A DNA stretch of 64,000 bases from Chloranthus sessilifolius (Eukaryota; Streptophyta; Magnoliopsida; Chloranthales; Chloranthaceae): the NCBI GenBank assembly GCA_021018995.1, contig CM037593.1, forward strand, positions 45,645,810 to 45,709,809. Reading direction: 5' to 3'. Positions 22,149 through 32,435 of this stretch are shown here, piece by piece. Under the pieces are notes generated by a model, which was not told the origin of the DNA, did no database searches, and saw nothing but the letters and a program-made list of their open reading frames with translations. The stretch's first letter is position 1. Each line of letters opens with the position of its first letter. Made by a program: the position numbers and the translations under genes.

Positions 22149-23824
22149 ACAAAATTTAAAAATAGAATGAGAAGCCATTTTTGTAGGGAGCACAGTTGCA
22201 TTTAGCATATGCAACAAGCCTTTTAAACCCCTAGGTGATCCCTAGTGGAGGAGTGAAGTCTCCTGAGGGTTTTCAGTGAAGGTACCCACAAACTTCTCCA
22301 ATAAATTAGTTAATATCAATGCAGTTCTATTAAAACAGACTTTCCTCCAATCAGATTATTCACACCTGCATCAGTCAGGCTATAAGAGGAATCTTAAGAA
22401 ACTATCAGTTCAAAACTAAAATTCTGCTGTAATTCCTTTTACCATTCACTCAGTTTGTGTCAAAAAGTTTTTACAAGACAAATTAATGAAAAGCTTGCCT
22501 TCTATTTGAGAATTCAGTTTTGATGTTACCCCAATAAGTTGATTTCAAACCCAACTCTTACCAGGATTTTCACTCAACATGCAAGTAAGAGGGTTGTACT
22601 ATTTCACACAGCTCAAGAGCAGTTACAGCCCTCAAATAGGACTGTAAGCAGGAGCATAGGCATTGCTTTTTAGTTCTGAATTCACTGCTCTTTTCACCCT
22701 AGATTACACAAATCCTTATCTCCATGTGACAACTCAAGCCATCATTGATCAGTAAGGACTTTAACTTGGGTTGTAATGTGGCTTATGGGTGAAATTTATC
22801 AAGAATAAAAGGGTTGGAATGGAGTTCAAAATTTAGAAGTCAATCAAGGTAAGGAGGTGGTATGGACACCTTCTTTATTTCAGCACAATTTCATCTTCTT
22901 CTTTGAATTTTCAGAGCCAAAGTGGCCATCTTTTTCTCTTTCTTTTTCAAACTTCCAATGAAATGACTTCTCTCTTTTTTTTTTTTTTTTTTTTTTGACT
23001 GGAATGCCACATTTCTTCTGCTGATACATCATTGCCTTCAATTATTTTTCTTTTTACCAAACTGATACCCAACTCTCCTTTCTTCAGCTTCCTTTCCTTT
23101 ACCTTCTAAATTCTCAGAGTGAGGGTTAGGCTAAATGAGGTTGATGAGGTTTCAAAGAAATCTTAGATTTATAAAGCTCAAATGGTGTGTATCAAGGGCA
23201 GTTTCAAAAGGTGGGGCTTTTTTAAGTTCAAACTGTCCAAAAGGAGGCCTTACATCATATCTTTAATATCATGATTGCTATCAAGTTATTTCAATTTGGA
23301 TATGTGTAACTTCTAGTGATAGTAAGCAGGTTCAAACAGTCCCTAGAGCAGAAAAAATTGCCAATTCATACCTCTAAAGAATTCATTTTAGGTCCAAGTC
23401 TCACTGGATGTGGTTTTCTATCAAATTCCTGAGGTATATCATCACTGTTTTCTCTCTTTTTAGGTTTACTAAAACATCAATTTTCTTTTAGAAATTTTCT
23501 GACATTCACTTCAGGAAAGTATTAGAATTACACTAGAAATCAATTTTAAAAAGTTTTAACTTCCTCATTTTTCAAAACAACAAGTGTGAAATTACTTTAT
23601 TTTCAAAAAATTTGCTGATCATAAGCTGCATTGATGTTAACTCAACTATTGGCAGTTTTGCCATACCCCCAAACCTGTGAGGATTAGTGTCCTCACTGGT
23701 CCAGAAGTGAATAAAAAAGAAAAGAACAAAAAAAAACTGCATAGTAATTGCAAATTAACAAAATTCAACAGTAAACATTAATTACACACTCCAGAACCAA
23801 CAAAATAGACATGTACAAGATATT
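22149..23824 (-). other. 3-prime untranslated region of D
   Basis: No coding capacity seen. The block at 22180-22290 is conserved with element C. A T-run of about 20 lies at 22977-22996. A second PPT-like tract with hairpin (GTGAGGA...TCCTCAC) lies at 23664-23696. The open frame at 23782-24012 is a shadow of the third ORF. Confidence 0.6.
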
Positions 23825-26282
23825 CTAATAAATAGGGTCAAAATCTGTATCATAAGTTGGTTCAATGGGGTTAGAACTGGAATCACTGTTGGAGTCAGAA
23901 CTTGAGTCAGTATTGGAGTCTGAGCTCGATTTAGCTTTCTCTTGGATTGTGGCTTGAAGTTCGGTGTACTCCTCAGATTTAATCTTTTTGGTAAGGCCAA
24001 TATATTATGCAAGTCTATCAGTCCTCAGTTTTTCTTGTGCCAGACTCTCTTGTAACATGGTAACTTTGTGCTGCTCACTCCTAACCATCTGAAATGTTTG
24101 GCTCAACAGGTCTCGCATCTTATTTCTCTCAAATTCCATAAACAGCTCCAGCTTCCGAAGCTGTTCTTGGTAAGGGGTTTTGATGTAAGCTTGAAGATCT
24201 GCTAACCCTTTGAGGACATCGCGAAAGATGTAAGGGTTCTCTTCCATAGCCCTTTTGAGAGTGGCAAAGCGTGGAATGGGAATGGAGTGGTAGGGGACCA
24301 TGTGTATTCCAGCAGTGGGGGAAGGGGAAGATGAATTCACCAGCACTTCCTCAGGGTCAGTTTGGGTGGCTTGATCAGAAATAGTGAGGATGGGTGGAGG
24401 GGAATCCAAAAGTATTACCTCAAGTTCTATTTGGGTAGCTTGGTCAAACACAGAAGGTACTGTGGCTAAGTTAGTTGATTGGGATGTGGAGGCCAAGGTT
24501 TGGAGAATGGAATTTGTCACAGACTGGTTGTCTGTGTTGATCTGAAGTTGGGCTTGGATGGATTGGAGAAAGGTGAAGATTTGGCTAATTGTGTCAGGTG
24601 TGGGTGTGGTATGCAAAGTAGGGGCTGGTAAAATTGATGTAGATGGTTGAGGGGCAATGGGTGAAATGGCTGTAAAGGGGGAAGTAGCCAAATGGGTGAA
24701 ATGAGGAGGGTCAGGTATGGGAACAGATTCAAGCCCAATATTCTCCAAAATAGATCCCATTAAAGATGAATAAGCCTCTGTTTTGAATATATCAGGTTCA
24801 GGGGTATGGGTGATTTCAGGTGTATGAGTTGAATGAGCAGGTGAACCTGAGAAGCTATGGAGGAGGGGAGTGCTAGGAGAGTGTTCAACAAAATCTGTGG
24901 CAATATTTTAGACATTGTTAGGTGAAATTGGTGGTGTAAGTATGGCTGGGGTGGTTGGTGTTGAGGGAGAGTCTGCAATTGGGATTATGGTGGTGATGAG
25001 TGATGGGACTGCTGGGATGGGTGAAGGAATAGGAGATGTGCTAGGTGAAGTGCGTAAGACCTCTTCAACAATGGGTATAGCTAAAAAGCTGGGAACCCCC
25101 TCAATAGTAGTATCTTCAATGTCAGCTGCAGGTGCCATAGGTGCAGCTAAAGAGCTGGTCACCTTTGTTTCCGGTATGGCAGGTTCACTGGCAATTGTAG
25201 GGGCAATGGCTGCAGCTAAAGAGCTGGTCACCTCTGGTGCAGGTATAGCAGGTTCTTGAGCTGGCTCAACTTCCTCCCTCATTCTATTTAACATGGTTTG
25301 GCTTGTAGTCCAAGCCCTCTTCCCAAAAGCATGAGGGGATACAATTTCAAATGGCTCTTGCTCAGCAATGTCAAATTTGGCCCTAAGTAGGGCTGTGATC
25401 AGCCTTCCAAATGGTATTCCAGCTATTTTCTGTTTCTTTTTCAGCTTTGCACTAATGTCAGCCATGGCTTCAAAAATCAGCATAGGGGCATTGAAGAATT
25501 GCCCTTTTGAAAAATGAAAGAGGGCCTCCAAAATGGGTGTCCTTCTTTCTCACGCTTATGACATAAAAACAACCTCTCAAAATGGAATCCATCAGCAAAA
25601 ATTGAGGTGCTAAGTCTCTCCTCCTGATGGACTATCCAGTTCCAACTATGCCTTGGGTTAGATGTGCAGCCATTTCTCTAAAAGAAGTTGTCTCTGGTGC
25701 AGCCAAAGGGCCATTCGGATCATGCTGAAATGGTATTCCTAAGGCATTTCCAATGTCTTCATAAGTGACTGTTAAATAACAATCATCAATGAAAATTACA
25801 AGAGTTGGGACATCAGCATCCTTCTCAGTCACTTTCACCATGTTTTGGTACCATAATCTCACCATTCTTGGATAGATTTTCTCTGGAAGAGGGGTTAGGA
25901 TATTGTTTAGTGAAGCATCCCTGATGTAGTTCAAAGATAGCTTGCATTCAGGTTTGTTTAAGAAAAAAGTTTCATCAACAATATGCTCTGGGATCAGCTT
26001 CTGGGCTTCAATGAAAGGGTTTGGCAGTACCAAATGCATAGGAAGAGGAGGAAGCTCAGGCTCAGGACTAGGGTCAGCTGCTGGGATGGGTTCCTCATGT
26101 CTAACCTTCTTCCCTTTCTCAATCTTATCAGCTTTATCCATCGACAGTTTCCTCTTGGCTAAGGTTTTAGCTTTTTCTTTTGTGGAGGGTTGGCTAATTT
26201 TCTTAGCAGAAGATCTAGGGAACATTTTAGCCAGCGATTTTTCAGTTCTCCCCATTCTAAAATTATGTTGAATCTCACACAA
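23825..26282 (-). pseudogene. Third ORF of D (Athila post-integrase ORF), broken
   Basis: Minus strand. The first part (26282-25632) has a strongly basic N-terminus (SAKKISQPSTKEKAKTLAKR, then KADKIEKGKKVR), resembling a nuclear localisation signal, and a conserved-looking domain from about residue 75 to 216 (LPEKIYPRMVRLWYQNMV, VIFIDDCYLTVTYEDIGNAL). A frameshift near 25632 moves the frame. The remainder (25531-23825) has Pro/Thr/Ser-rich repeats, a helical segment (PYQEQLRKLELFMEFERNKM) and a Ser/Asp-rich tail, with stops at 24908 and 24005. This position is often called env-like in Athila, but I see no signal peptide or transmembrane segment, so I call it an ORF of unknown function. Confidence 0.7.
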
Positions 26283-26991
26283 TGTATGCTGACATAGAAA
26301 TCAACTTTGTAAAACACAAATAGAGGATATGCAAAGAAAAATACCAAAATCTAGGGTTTTGCTTGAAATCTTTGATCACTTGATTAAATCCACATGGATC
26401 AGAAGCAATGGGTCCTTCTCTTCAAGCTTACTCAGAGGAACAGAAATGAAGGAAATTTGATCTGAGCTCCAAAAGTACGCAGGGATAGAAGGAAAATGGG
26501 TTTCGAATAGTTTGTTACAGGTCCAGATCCTTTTCGAAAAGAAAATTATTCTTTTCGAAATGAATATTTTCTTTGCGAATTGATTTTTCACATACTGTAA
26601 ACTTTTCGAATTAAGTGTAAAACATGACTAAAACAGAGAGAAATAAAACTATGCAAAAATTACAAAACAAACACAATTAAAATACATATGATACAGTTGT
26701 TTATCATCAGATTCATGGAGGTTCTTGATGATAGATGGTCAGCACAGGCTCCAGGGTATTTTCAATGCATGGTTTGAGCCTCTGACCATTTACTTTCAGG
26801 GTTCTCCCATCAATTGGGTCCACAATTTCAACAGCCCCAGAAGGAGATGCTTGAATGACAGTATATGGCCCTTCCCATCTGGATCTCAGCTTTCCAGGAA
26901 AAAACTTAAGTTTTGAGTTGAATAGCCATACCTTAGAGCCAGCTATGAACTCTTTTCTCAGCAGATTTTTGTCAATGAAAGCCTTAACTTT
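26283..26991 (-). other. Spacer between integrase and third ORF of D, with LTR-type motif cluster
   Basis: 709 bp with only the decayed end of integrase near 26920-26991. At 26515-26620 it carries the words CTTTTCGAAAAG, CTTTTCGAAATG, CTTTGCGAATTG and CTTTTCGAATTA, the same as D's LTR U3 cluster. On the minus strand this lies about 240-340 nt upstream of the third ORF's ATG. Confidence 0.6.
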
Positions 26992-27669
26992 TTATTTGTA
27001 AGATCTTGCAGTGGTGTATGCATTCATTCTCAGCTCCTCCAACTCAGCAAGCTGCAATTTCCTGTGATTACCAGCAGTAGTAAGATCCATGTTCAAAGTT
27101 TTAATAGCCCAAAAGGCCTTATATTCTAACTCCACTGGTAAATGGCATGCTTTACCATAGACCAATCTGAATGGGGACATGCCAATTGGGGTTTTATAAG
27201 TTGTCCTATATGCCCACAATGCATCATTCAGCTTAAAGGACCAATCCTTTCTGTCCTTCCTCACAGTCTTTTCCAGTATATGTTTGATTTCTTTGTTGGA
27301 AATCTCCACTTGTCCACTGGTCTGTGGATGATATGGAGTAGCTACTCTCTGCGTCACAGAGTACTTTTTCAATAGAGCTTCAAAATGCTTAGTACAAAAA
27401 TGGCTCCCCTCATCACTGATAATGGCTCTGGGGGAACCAAACCTAGAAAAAATGTTATCCTTTAAAAATTTCAGGACAACTCTGTGGTCATTTGTTTTAG
27501 TGGCTGTGGCTTTAACCCATTTGGATACATAATCCACTGCTACTAAGATAAAATTAAAACCATTTGAAGGAGGAAAAGGTCCCATGAAATCTATCCCCCA
27601 AATATCAAACAATTCCACTACCAAAATAGGTTGTAAACGCATTGAATTTCTCTTGGAAATGCTGCCCAA
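26992..27669 (-). CDS. Integrase core of D
   Basis: A 225-residue open frame. DDE residues are all present: D in [12 protein letters not shown] (about residue 25), D in [11 protein letters not shown] (about 84), E in [16 protein letters not shown] (about 119). Athila-specific [21 protein letters not shown] follows. The N-terminal zinc-binding half is in the same frame upstream, separated by a stop at about 27673. It would insert element cDNA into the chromosome; the upstream stop means the whole polyprotein cannot be translated. Confidence 0.9.
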   Translation of the reverse strand: MGSISKRNSMRLQPILVVELFDIWGIDFMGPFPPSNGFNFILVAVDYVSKWVKATATKTNDHRVVLKFLKDNIFSRFGSPRAIISDEGSHFCTKHFEALLKKYSVTQRVATPYHPQTSGQVEISNKEIKHILEKTVRKDRKDWSFKLNDALWAYRTTYKTPIGMSPFRLVYGKACHLPVELEYKAFWAIKTLNMDLTTAGNHRKLQLAELEELRMNAYTTARSYK

Positions 27670-28482
27670 TCTCTAGCAATTCTGACAAGACTTACAGTGC
27701 TGCAGTGCATCTTTGAAGAGTGTGGGCCAATAAAATCCACACTGCAAAACCTTTACAGCAGTTTTGTTTCCACTAAAATGACCTCCACAGGCCTGTTCGT
27801 GACACATGGAGAGTATGCTATGAAAGTCTTCTTCATGGACACATCTTCTAATTATTTGGTCTGCACAACTATTGAACAGATAAGGATCCTCCCAAATAAA
27901 ATGTTTAACCTTTGAGAAGAAAAGATCTTTATCCATTTTGTTCCAATGTTGAGGGGTCCTTTCAGTAGCCAAAAAGTTGACTATATTTGCAAACCAAGGG
28001 GTGTGTACATTGATAGCAAAGAGTTGCTCATCAGGGAAAGATTCATTGATAGGCAGCCTATCAATCTCAGCAATTAGAATTCTAGACAGGTGATCAGCCA
28101 CCATATTTTCCACACCCTTTTTTTCTTTAATCTATAAATCAAACTCCTATAATAGGAGGATCCACCTGATTAATCCTGGTTTGGTAACCTTCTTAGACAG
28201 AAGGTATTTCAGGGCTGAGTGGTCAGTGAACACCACAATTTGTGAACCCAAAACATATGACCTGAACTTCCCCAAGGCAAAAATAACTGCCAGCAGCTCT
28301 TTTTCAGTTGTTGTGTAATTGAGTTGTGCATCAATCATTGATCTACTGGCATAAGCTATGACATGAGGCAGCTTATCCTTTCTCTGCCCAAGAACAGCTC
28401 CCAAAGCATAATCTGATGCATCACACATCAGCTCAAAAGGCAGTAAATAATCTGGAGATTGTAGTATTGGAGCTGAAATCAC
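27670..28482 (-). pseudogene. pol: RNase H and integrase zinc domain of D
   Basis: RNase H residues visible: D in FELMCDASDYALGAVLG, E in TTTEKELLAVIFAL, D in [16 protein letters not shown], and D in [10 protein letters not shown]. This domain degrades element RNA after reverse transcription. The integrase zinc finger follows (CHEQACGGHFSGNKTA, then CKSCQNC). In-frame stops: two near 28132-28149 (after WILLL and after EFDL) and one at about 27673. The frame joins RT by a frameshift near 28490, in an A-run. Confidence 0.85.
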
Positions 28483-29761
28483 AATTTTTTAAGAATTCAA
28501 ATGCCTTAAGGCATTCATCATTGAAAACAAACGGGACATCTTGGCACAATAAATAACAAAGAGGCTTGGATATTTTACTGAAGTTCTTAATGAACCTCCT
28601 GTAAAATCCAGCATGCCCCAGAAAACTTCTAATTTGCTTAACAGTTTTAGGAGGAGGAAAATGTGCAATTAAATCAATTTTTGCTCTGTCCACCTCAATG
28701 CCCTTATGGGAGACAACATGGCCAAGGACAATGCCTTGGGTGACCATGAAATGGCTCTTCTCCCAGCTCAAAACTAAATTAGTTTCCTCACATCTCTGTA
28801 ACACCAAGCTGAGATGATGTAAACACTAGGCAAAACTGTCTCCATATATTGGAAAGTCATCCATAAAAATATCCATAAATTGGTCAATCATATCAGAGAA
28901 AATGGAGTATATACATCTTTGAAAGGTAGCAAGAGCATTATAAAGACCAAAAGGCATCCTCCTGTAGGCAAAAGTGCCAAAGGGGCAAGTGAATGTGGTC
29001 TTTTCCTGATCTTGTGGATACACAGGAATCTGGTTGTAACCAGAGTAACCATAAAGAAAACAGTAATAAGCTTTTCCTGCTAGCTTATCTAAAATCTGAT
29101 CAATGAATGGAAGAGGAAAATGGTCTTTTCTGGTCATTGTGTTGAGCTTTCTGTAATCAATACAGACCCTCCAACCAGTTGTTTGTCTGGTTGAAATGAG
29201 CTCACCAGAATTTGAGGTTACCACAGTAATCCCCGATGTCTTAGGTACCACCTGTGTAGGTGCCACCCAAGCTGAATCTAAGATGGGGTAAATGACCCCT
29301 GCATCCAACAACTTAATAACCTCTTTCATGACCACTTCCTGCATATGAGGATTCAGCCTCCTTTGCATTTCTCTAGAAGGGTTTGCATCTTCTTCCAAGT
29401 GAATTTTATGCATGCAAACAGCTGGACTGATTCCTCCCAAATCAGCAATAGTCCAGCCAATTGCCCTCTTATGCTGTTTCAATACACTCAACAACTCTTT
29501 CTCCTGCTCCTCAGTGAGGGAGGAAGAAATAATCACAGGCAAAGTTTTATGGTCTCCTAAAAACACATATTTCAAATTTTCTGGCAACTGTTTCAGCTCT
29601 ACATCAGGTGGGCTGAGAAAAGAAGGTAACATAGGTACCTTGGCTGTTTGTGGAAGGGGAAGAACAGCAGGTTTCCATGAAAAAGACCTTGCTGATTGAT
29701 CATGAGTTCCTTGCACAGCATTAACCTCCTCAGACTTTGAGGCATAAACTATTTCTTCCAC
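28483..29761 (-). pseudogene. pol: Reverse transcriptase of D
   Basis: Minus strand. RT motifs in order: GWRVCIDYRKLNTMTRKDHF, PLPFIDQILDKLAG, FLYGYSGYNQI (the usual catalytic-site aspartate is tyrosine), TCPFGTFAYRRMPFGL, and FMDIFMDDFPIYGDSF, where FMDD is the Athila form of the YxDD box. Then comes an in-frame stop at about 28826 and the thumb LSWEKSHFMV, IRSFLGHAGFYRRFI. RT copies element RNA to DNA; this copy is inactive because of the D-to-Y change, the stop and the frameshift near 28490. Confidence 0.9.
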
Positions 29762-29770
29762 AGCATTTGT

Positions 29771-30346
29771 TCAAGCATCTTTAAAATATGTGGTTAAATC
29801 TTCACACTGCAAAAACTGTGGTAAAGTTTCTTCTACCAGTTCATCCATCAAATCTATAAGAAAGCATTCCTCAGAACTGAATTGAGGCTGTGTAACTGCA
29901 TTGTAGACATTTAACTTTACCTTCATATTTCTAAAAGACACTTCCATAATACCAGACCTGCATTGGATGCAAGCATTGGCTGTAGCCAGGAATGGTCTCC
30001 CTAAAATGACAGGGATGGAAGTTCTGCTTTTTGTAGGTTTCATGTCCAATACAAAAAAATCAGCAGGGTAGAAAAACTTATCTACCCCTACCAATACATC
30101 CTCAATCATCCCAACTGGCTTTCTTTCAGATTTGTCTGCTAGTTGTAACACCACATGAGTGGGTTTTAACTCTCCCAAACCTAGTTTCTCATATACAGAA
30201 TATGGAAGCAGGTTGACACTAGCACCCAAATCTAATAAAGCCTTTTCAATGGTATGTTCCCCAATAATGCAAGAGATTATGGGGATTCCAGGATCTTGAA
30301 GTTTAGGAGGTGTGGTAATGGACAAAACCTGATTAACTCTTTCCAC
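29771..30346 (-). CDS. Aspartic protease of D
   Basis: 192 codons in frame with RT but separated by a stop at 29771-29773. The catalytic motif KALLDLGASVNLLPYSVY (about residues 35-52) has the Athila form D-L-G-A. The second conserved block is SRTSIPVILGRPFLATANA (about residues 108-126), the ILGRPFL signature of retropepsins. The enzyme would cut the Gag-Pol polyprotein into functional parts. The N-terminal border with Gag is not certain; a longer Gag frame lies upstream. Confidence 0.85.
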   Translation of the reverse strand: MERVNQVLSITTPPKLQDPGIPIISCIIGEHTIEKALLDLGASVNLLPYSVYEKLGLGELKPTHVVLQLADKSERKPVGMIEDVLVGVDKFFYPADFFVLDMKPTKSRTSIPVILGRPFLATANACIQCRSGIMEVSFRNMKVKLNVYNAVTQPQFSSEECFLIDLMDELVEETLPQFLQCEDLTTYFKDA

Positions 30347-32237
30347 AGCAAAGACCTTCTTGGATAACTATATCCTAGATTGTCTTTTGTGTGTGCAAAT
30401 GTCCTTCAAAAATTTTGCATAGGCTGGTACTTGCTTGATTGCATCAAGCAAAGGAAGATTTATCTTGACTTGCTTGAAAGTCTCCATCATTTCGTCTATT
30501 TTTGTATTCCTTTTATCAAAAGGGGATGCAGATTTCATGGCATGGGGAAATGATAAATGAGGAACTAGTCCTTCATTTACAACTTTAGAATCATCACCAG
30601 AATATTTTTGATTTTTCTATTTTTCATTTTTTTGATTTTTCTGAGGTACATCAGCACCCCCAATGCTAACATCATGCTGCTCCTGCTGCATGTTCCTAAC
30701 AGTTTCCTTATTTTTTTCTTCTTCTTTTTCTGTATCCACATTATTATTTACAACTCTTCCACTTCTCAAAGTAGTGATTGCTTTTACTTCTTCATGTGAA
30801 ATAGAAGCCTCTCCAACCATGAACTGTCCTTTGGAATTGTTCAAGGGTTAACTGGGTAACCTGCCTTCCTCTCTTTTGGCCAAAGTATTTGAAAGTTGAC
30901 CCAATATTTCTTCAATCTTCTTTATACTCTGACTGTGAAAGTTTACAGTTTGAGTTAAAGACCCTAAATTTTGGAGTGAAGTTAGAACTTGGCCTTCAAA
31001 AGAAGGGGATCTGGAAGGGGTTTGAATGAGTGTGTTGTCGCATGTTGTGCCATCTGCTTGTGGAATGTGCTAAAAATTCGCTTGGTATAAAAATTCACTG
31101 TAAGGCAGCTTTGAAAGGTATTTGGTTCTTTGGTTGCTGCTGCTGTTGTGATTGATAATTGCCCTGGCTCCACCTTAAATTGGGGTGCCCTCTCCATGCA
31201 TATTCATTAGATTGCATCTGTCTAAATGATTGGGCAGCATGAGCTTGCTCCACCACTAGATCTGGGAATTGTGGTGCAGTTGGACATTGATCATGAGAAT
31301 GAGTAGGGGACTGGCATATCAGACATGCCTCCGCCACTCTTGCAACCATTTGATTTTTAAGTGAGTCCATCAATCTGTCAAACTTGGTGGTTAAATTATC
31401 CATCTTCCTTTCCTACTCATTCACCTCATAAATCTTTCCCTTGGTGGTCTGCTGATTGTTCAACCGAGCAGGATTCTCAATGTCTCTTGACAAAGATTCT
31501 TGTTGAGTTGAATTTTCACCAATAACTTCAAATAGGTCCCAGACCTCCTCAACTATTTTTTGCAAATAGGTGCCTCCACATGAAGCATCTACTATATTCT
31601 TGCCCTTTTGATCAATTCCCTGATAAAAGCTTTGAACAAGCTGCCATCGGGGAATTTGATGATGAGGACATTGCCTTAAAAGTTCTTTAAACCTTTCCCA
31701 TTCTTCATGAAAAGTTTCAGTTGAGTGTTGTGAGAAGAAAATAATATTTTGTCTCAACTGGCTGGTCTTAGACATAGGGAAGTATTTGGCTAAAAATTGA
31801 CATTGCAAATCATTCCAAGAAGTAATACTGTTTGGTGGCAACATGGACAGCCATACTCTAGCTTTGTCCTTTAATGAAAAAGGAAAGAGCCTGAGCTTGG
31901 TTGCCTCTGGACCCAGTCCAGCTATGTTGAATGTTGTACAAAGAGACAAGAATTCATCCACATGCTTGTATGGATCTTCCTTACTCAAACCATGGAAGGA
32001 AGGAAGCATCTGGATAGTTGATGATTTGATCTCATAATTTCCTTCAACAGTAGGAAATTGAATACAAAATAGGGAATTATATGCACCAGGTGCAAAGTAA
32101 TCCCTCAAAAGTCTAGGTTGCTCACCCATAGTAACAGTCTCAGCAAAATTCTGTGATGTTTGTCTGGTTCTTAGTAGCCTTTCAACTTCTAAATTCAGAG
32201 GGACAATCTCAGGATTGAGAGTTCTCCTACCAAACAT
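30347..32237 (-). pseudogene. gag: Gag of D
   Basis: ATG at 32237 (MFGRRTLNPEIVPLNLE). Capsid region: FCIQFPTVEGNYEIKSSTIQ, LPSFHGLSKEDPYKHVDEFL, RLFPFSLKDKARVWLSMLPP, KYFPMSKTSQLRQNI. Zinc knuckle C-L-I-C-QSPTH-SHDQ-C near 31300-31345 is intact (CX2CX4HX4C). Stops at 31413 and 31095 and a frameshift near 31080 break it. The C-terminal part at 30617-30844 keeps KAITTLRSGRVV, the Athila gag-end signature. It lies just downstream of PBS and leader. Confidence 0.88.
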
Positions 32238-32411
32238 ACAACACTGAAACAGAGAGTAAAATTATGCAAAGTAAACCTTCAGTATTCCTTTCAAAGTAGA
32301 TTTCAGGTTCAACTGTATAGGAATAACTGCAAAGATTTAAACAACAGAACAGTTAGCACTGATATAAAAATAAAATAAAAAAAACTTAGGTCTACCAATT
32401 TTAAAATCTAT

Positions 32412-32429
32412 TCTCCGGCAGCGGCGCCA
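32412..32429 (-). other. Primer-binding site of D
   Basis: The minus strand reads TGGCGCCGCTGCCGGAGA, 16 of 18 bases matching the tRNA-Asp complement used by Athila (TGGCGCCGTTGCCGGGGA). It lies 6 nt from the LTR. Confidence 0.9.
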
Positions 32430-32435
32430 AAAACT

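Noticed and set aside
25942..26271. 109-aa plus-strand frame, Gly/Ser-rich
   Set aside because: It is a shadow of the third ORF of D on the other strand.
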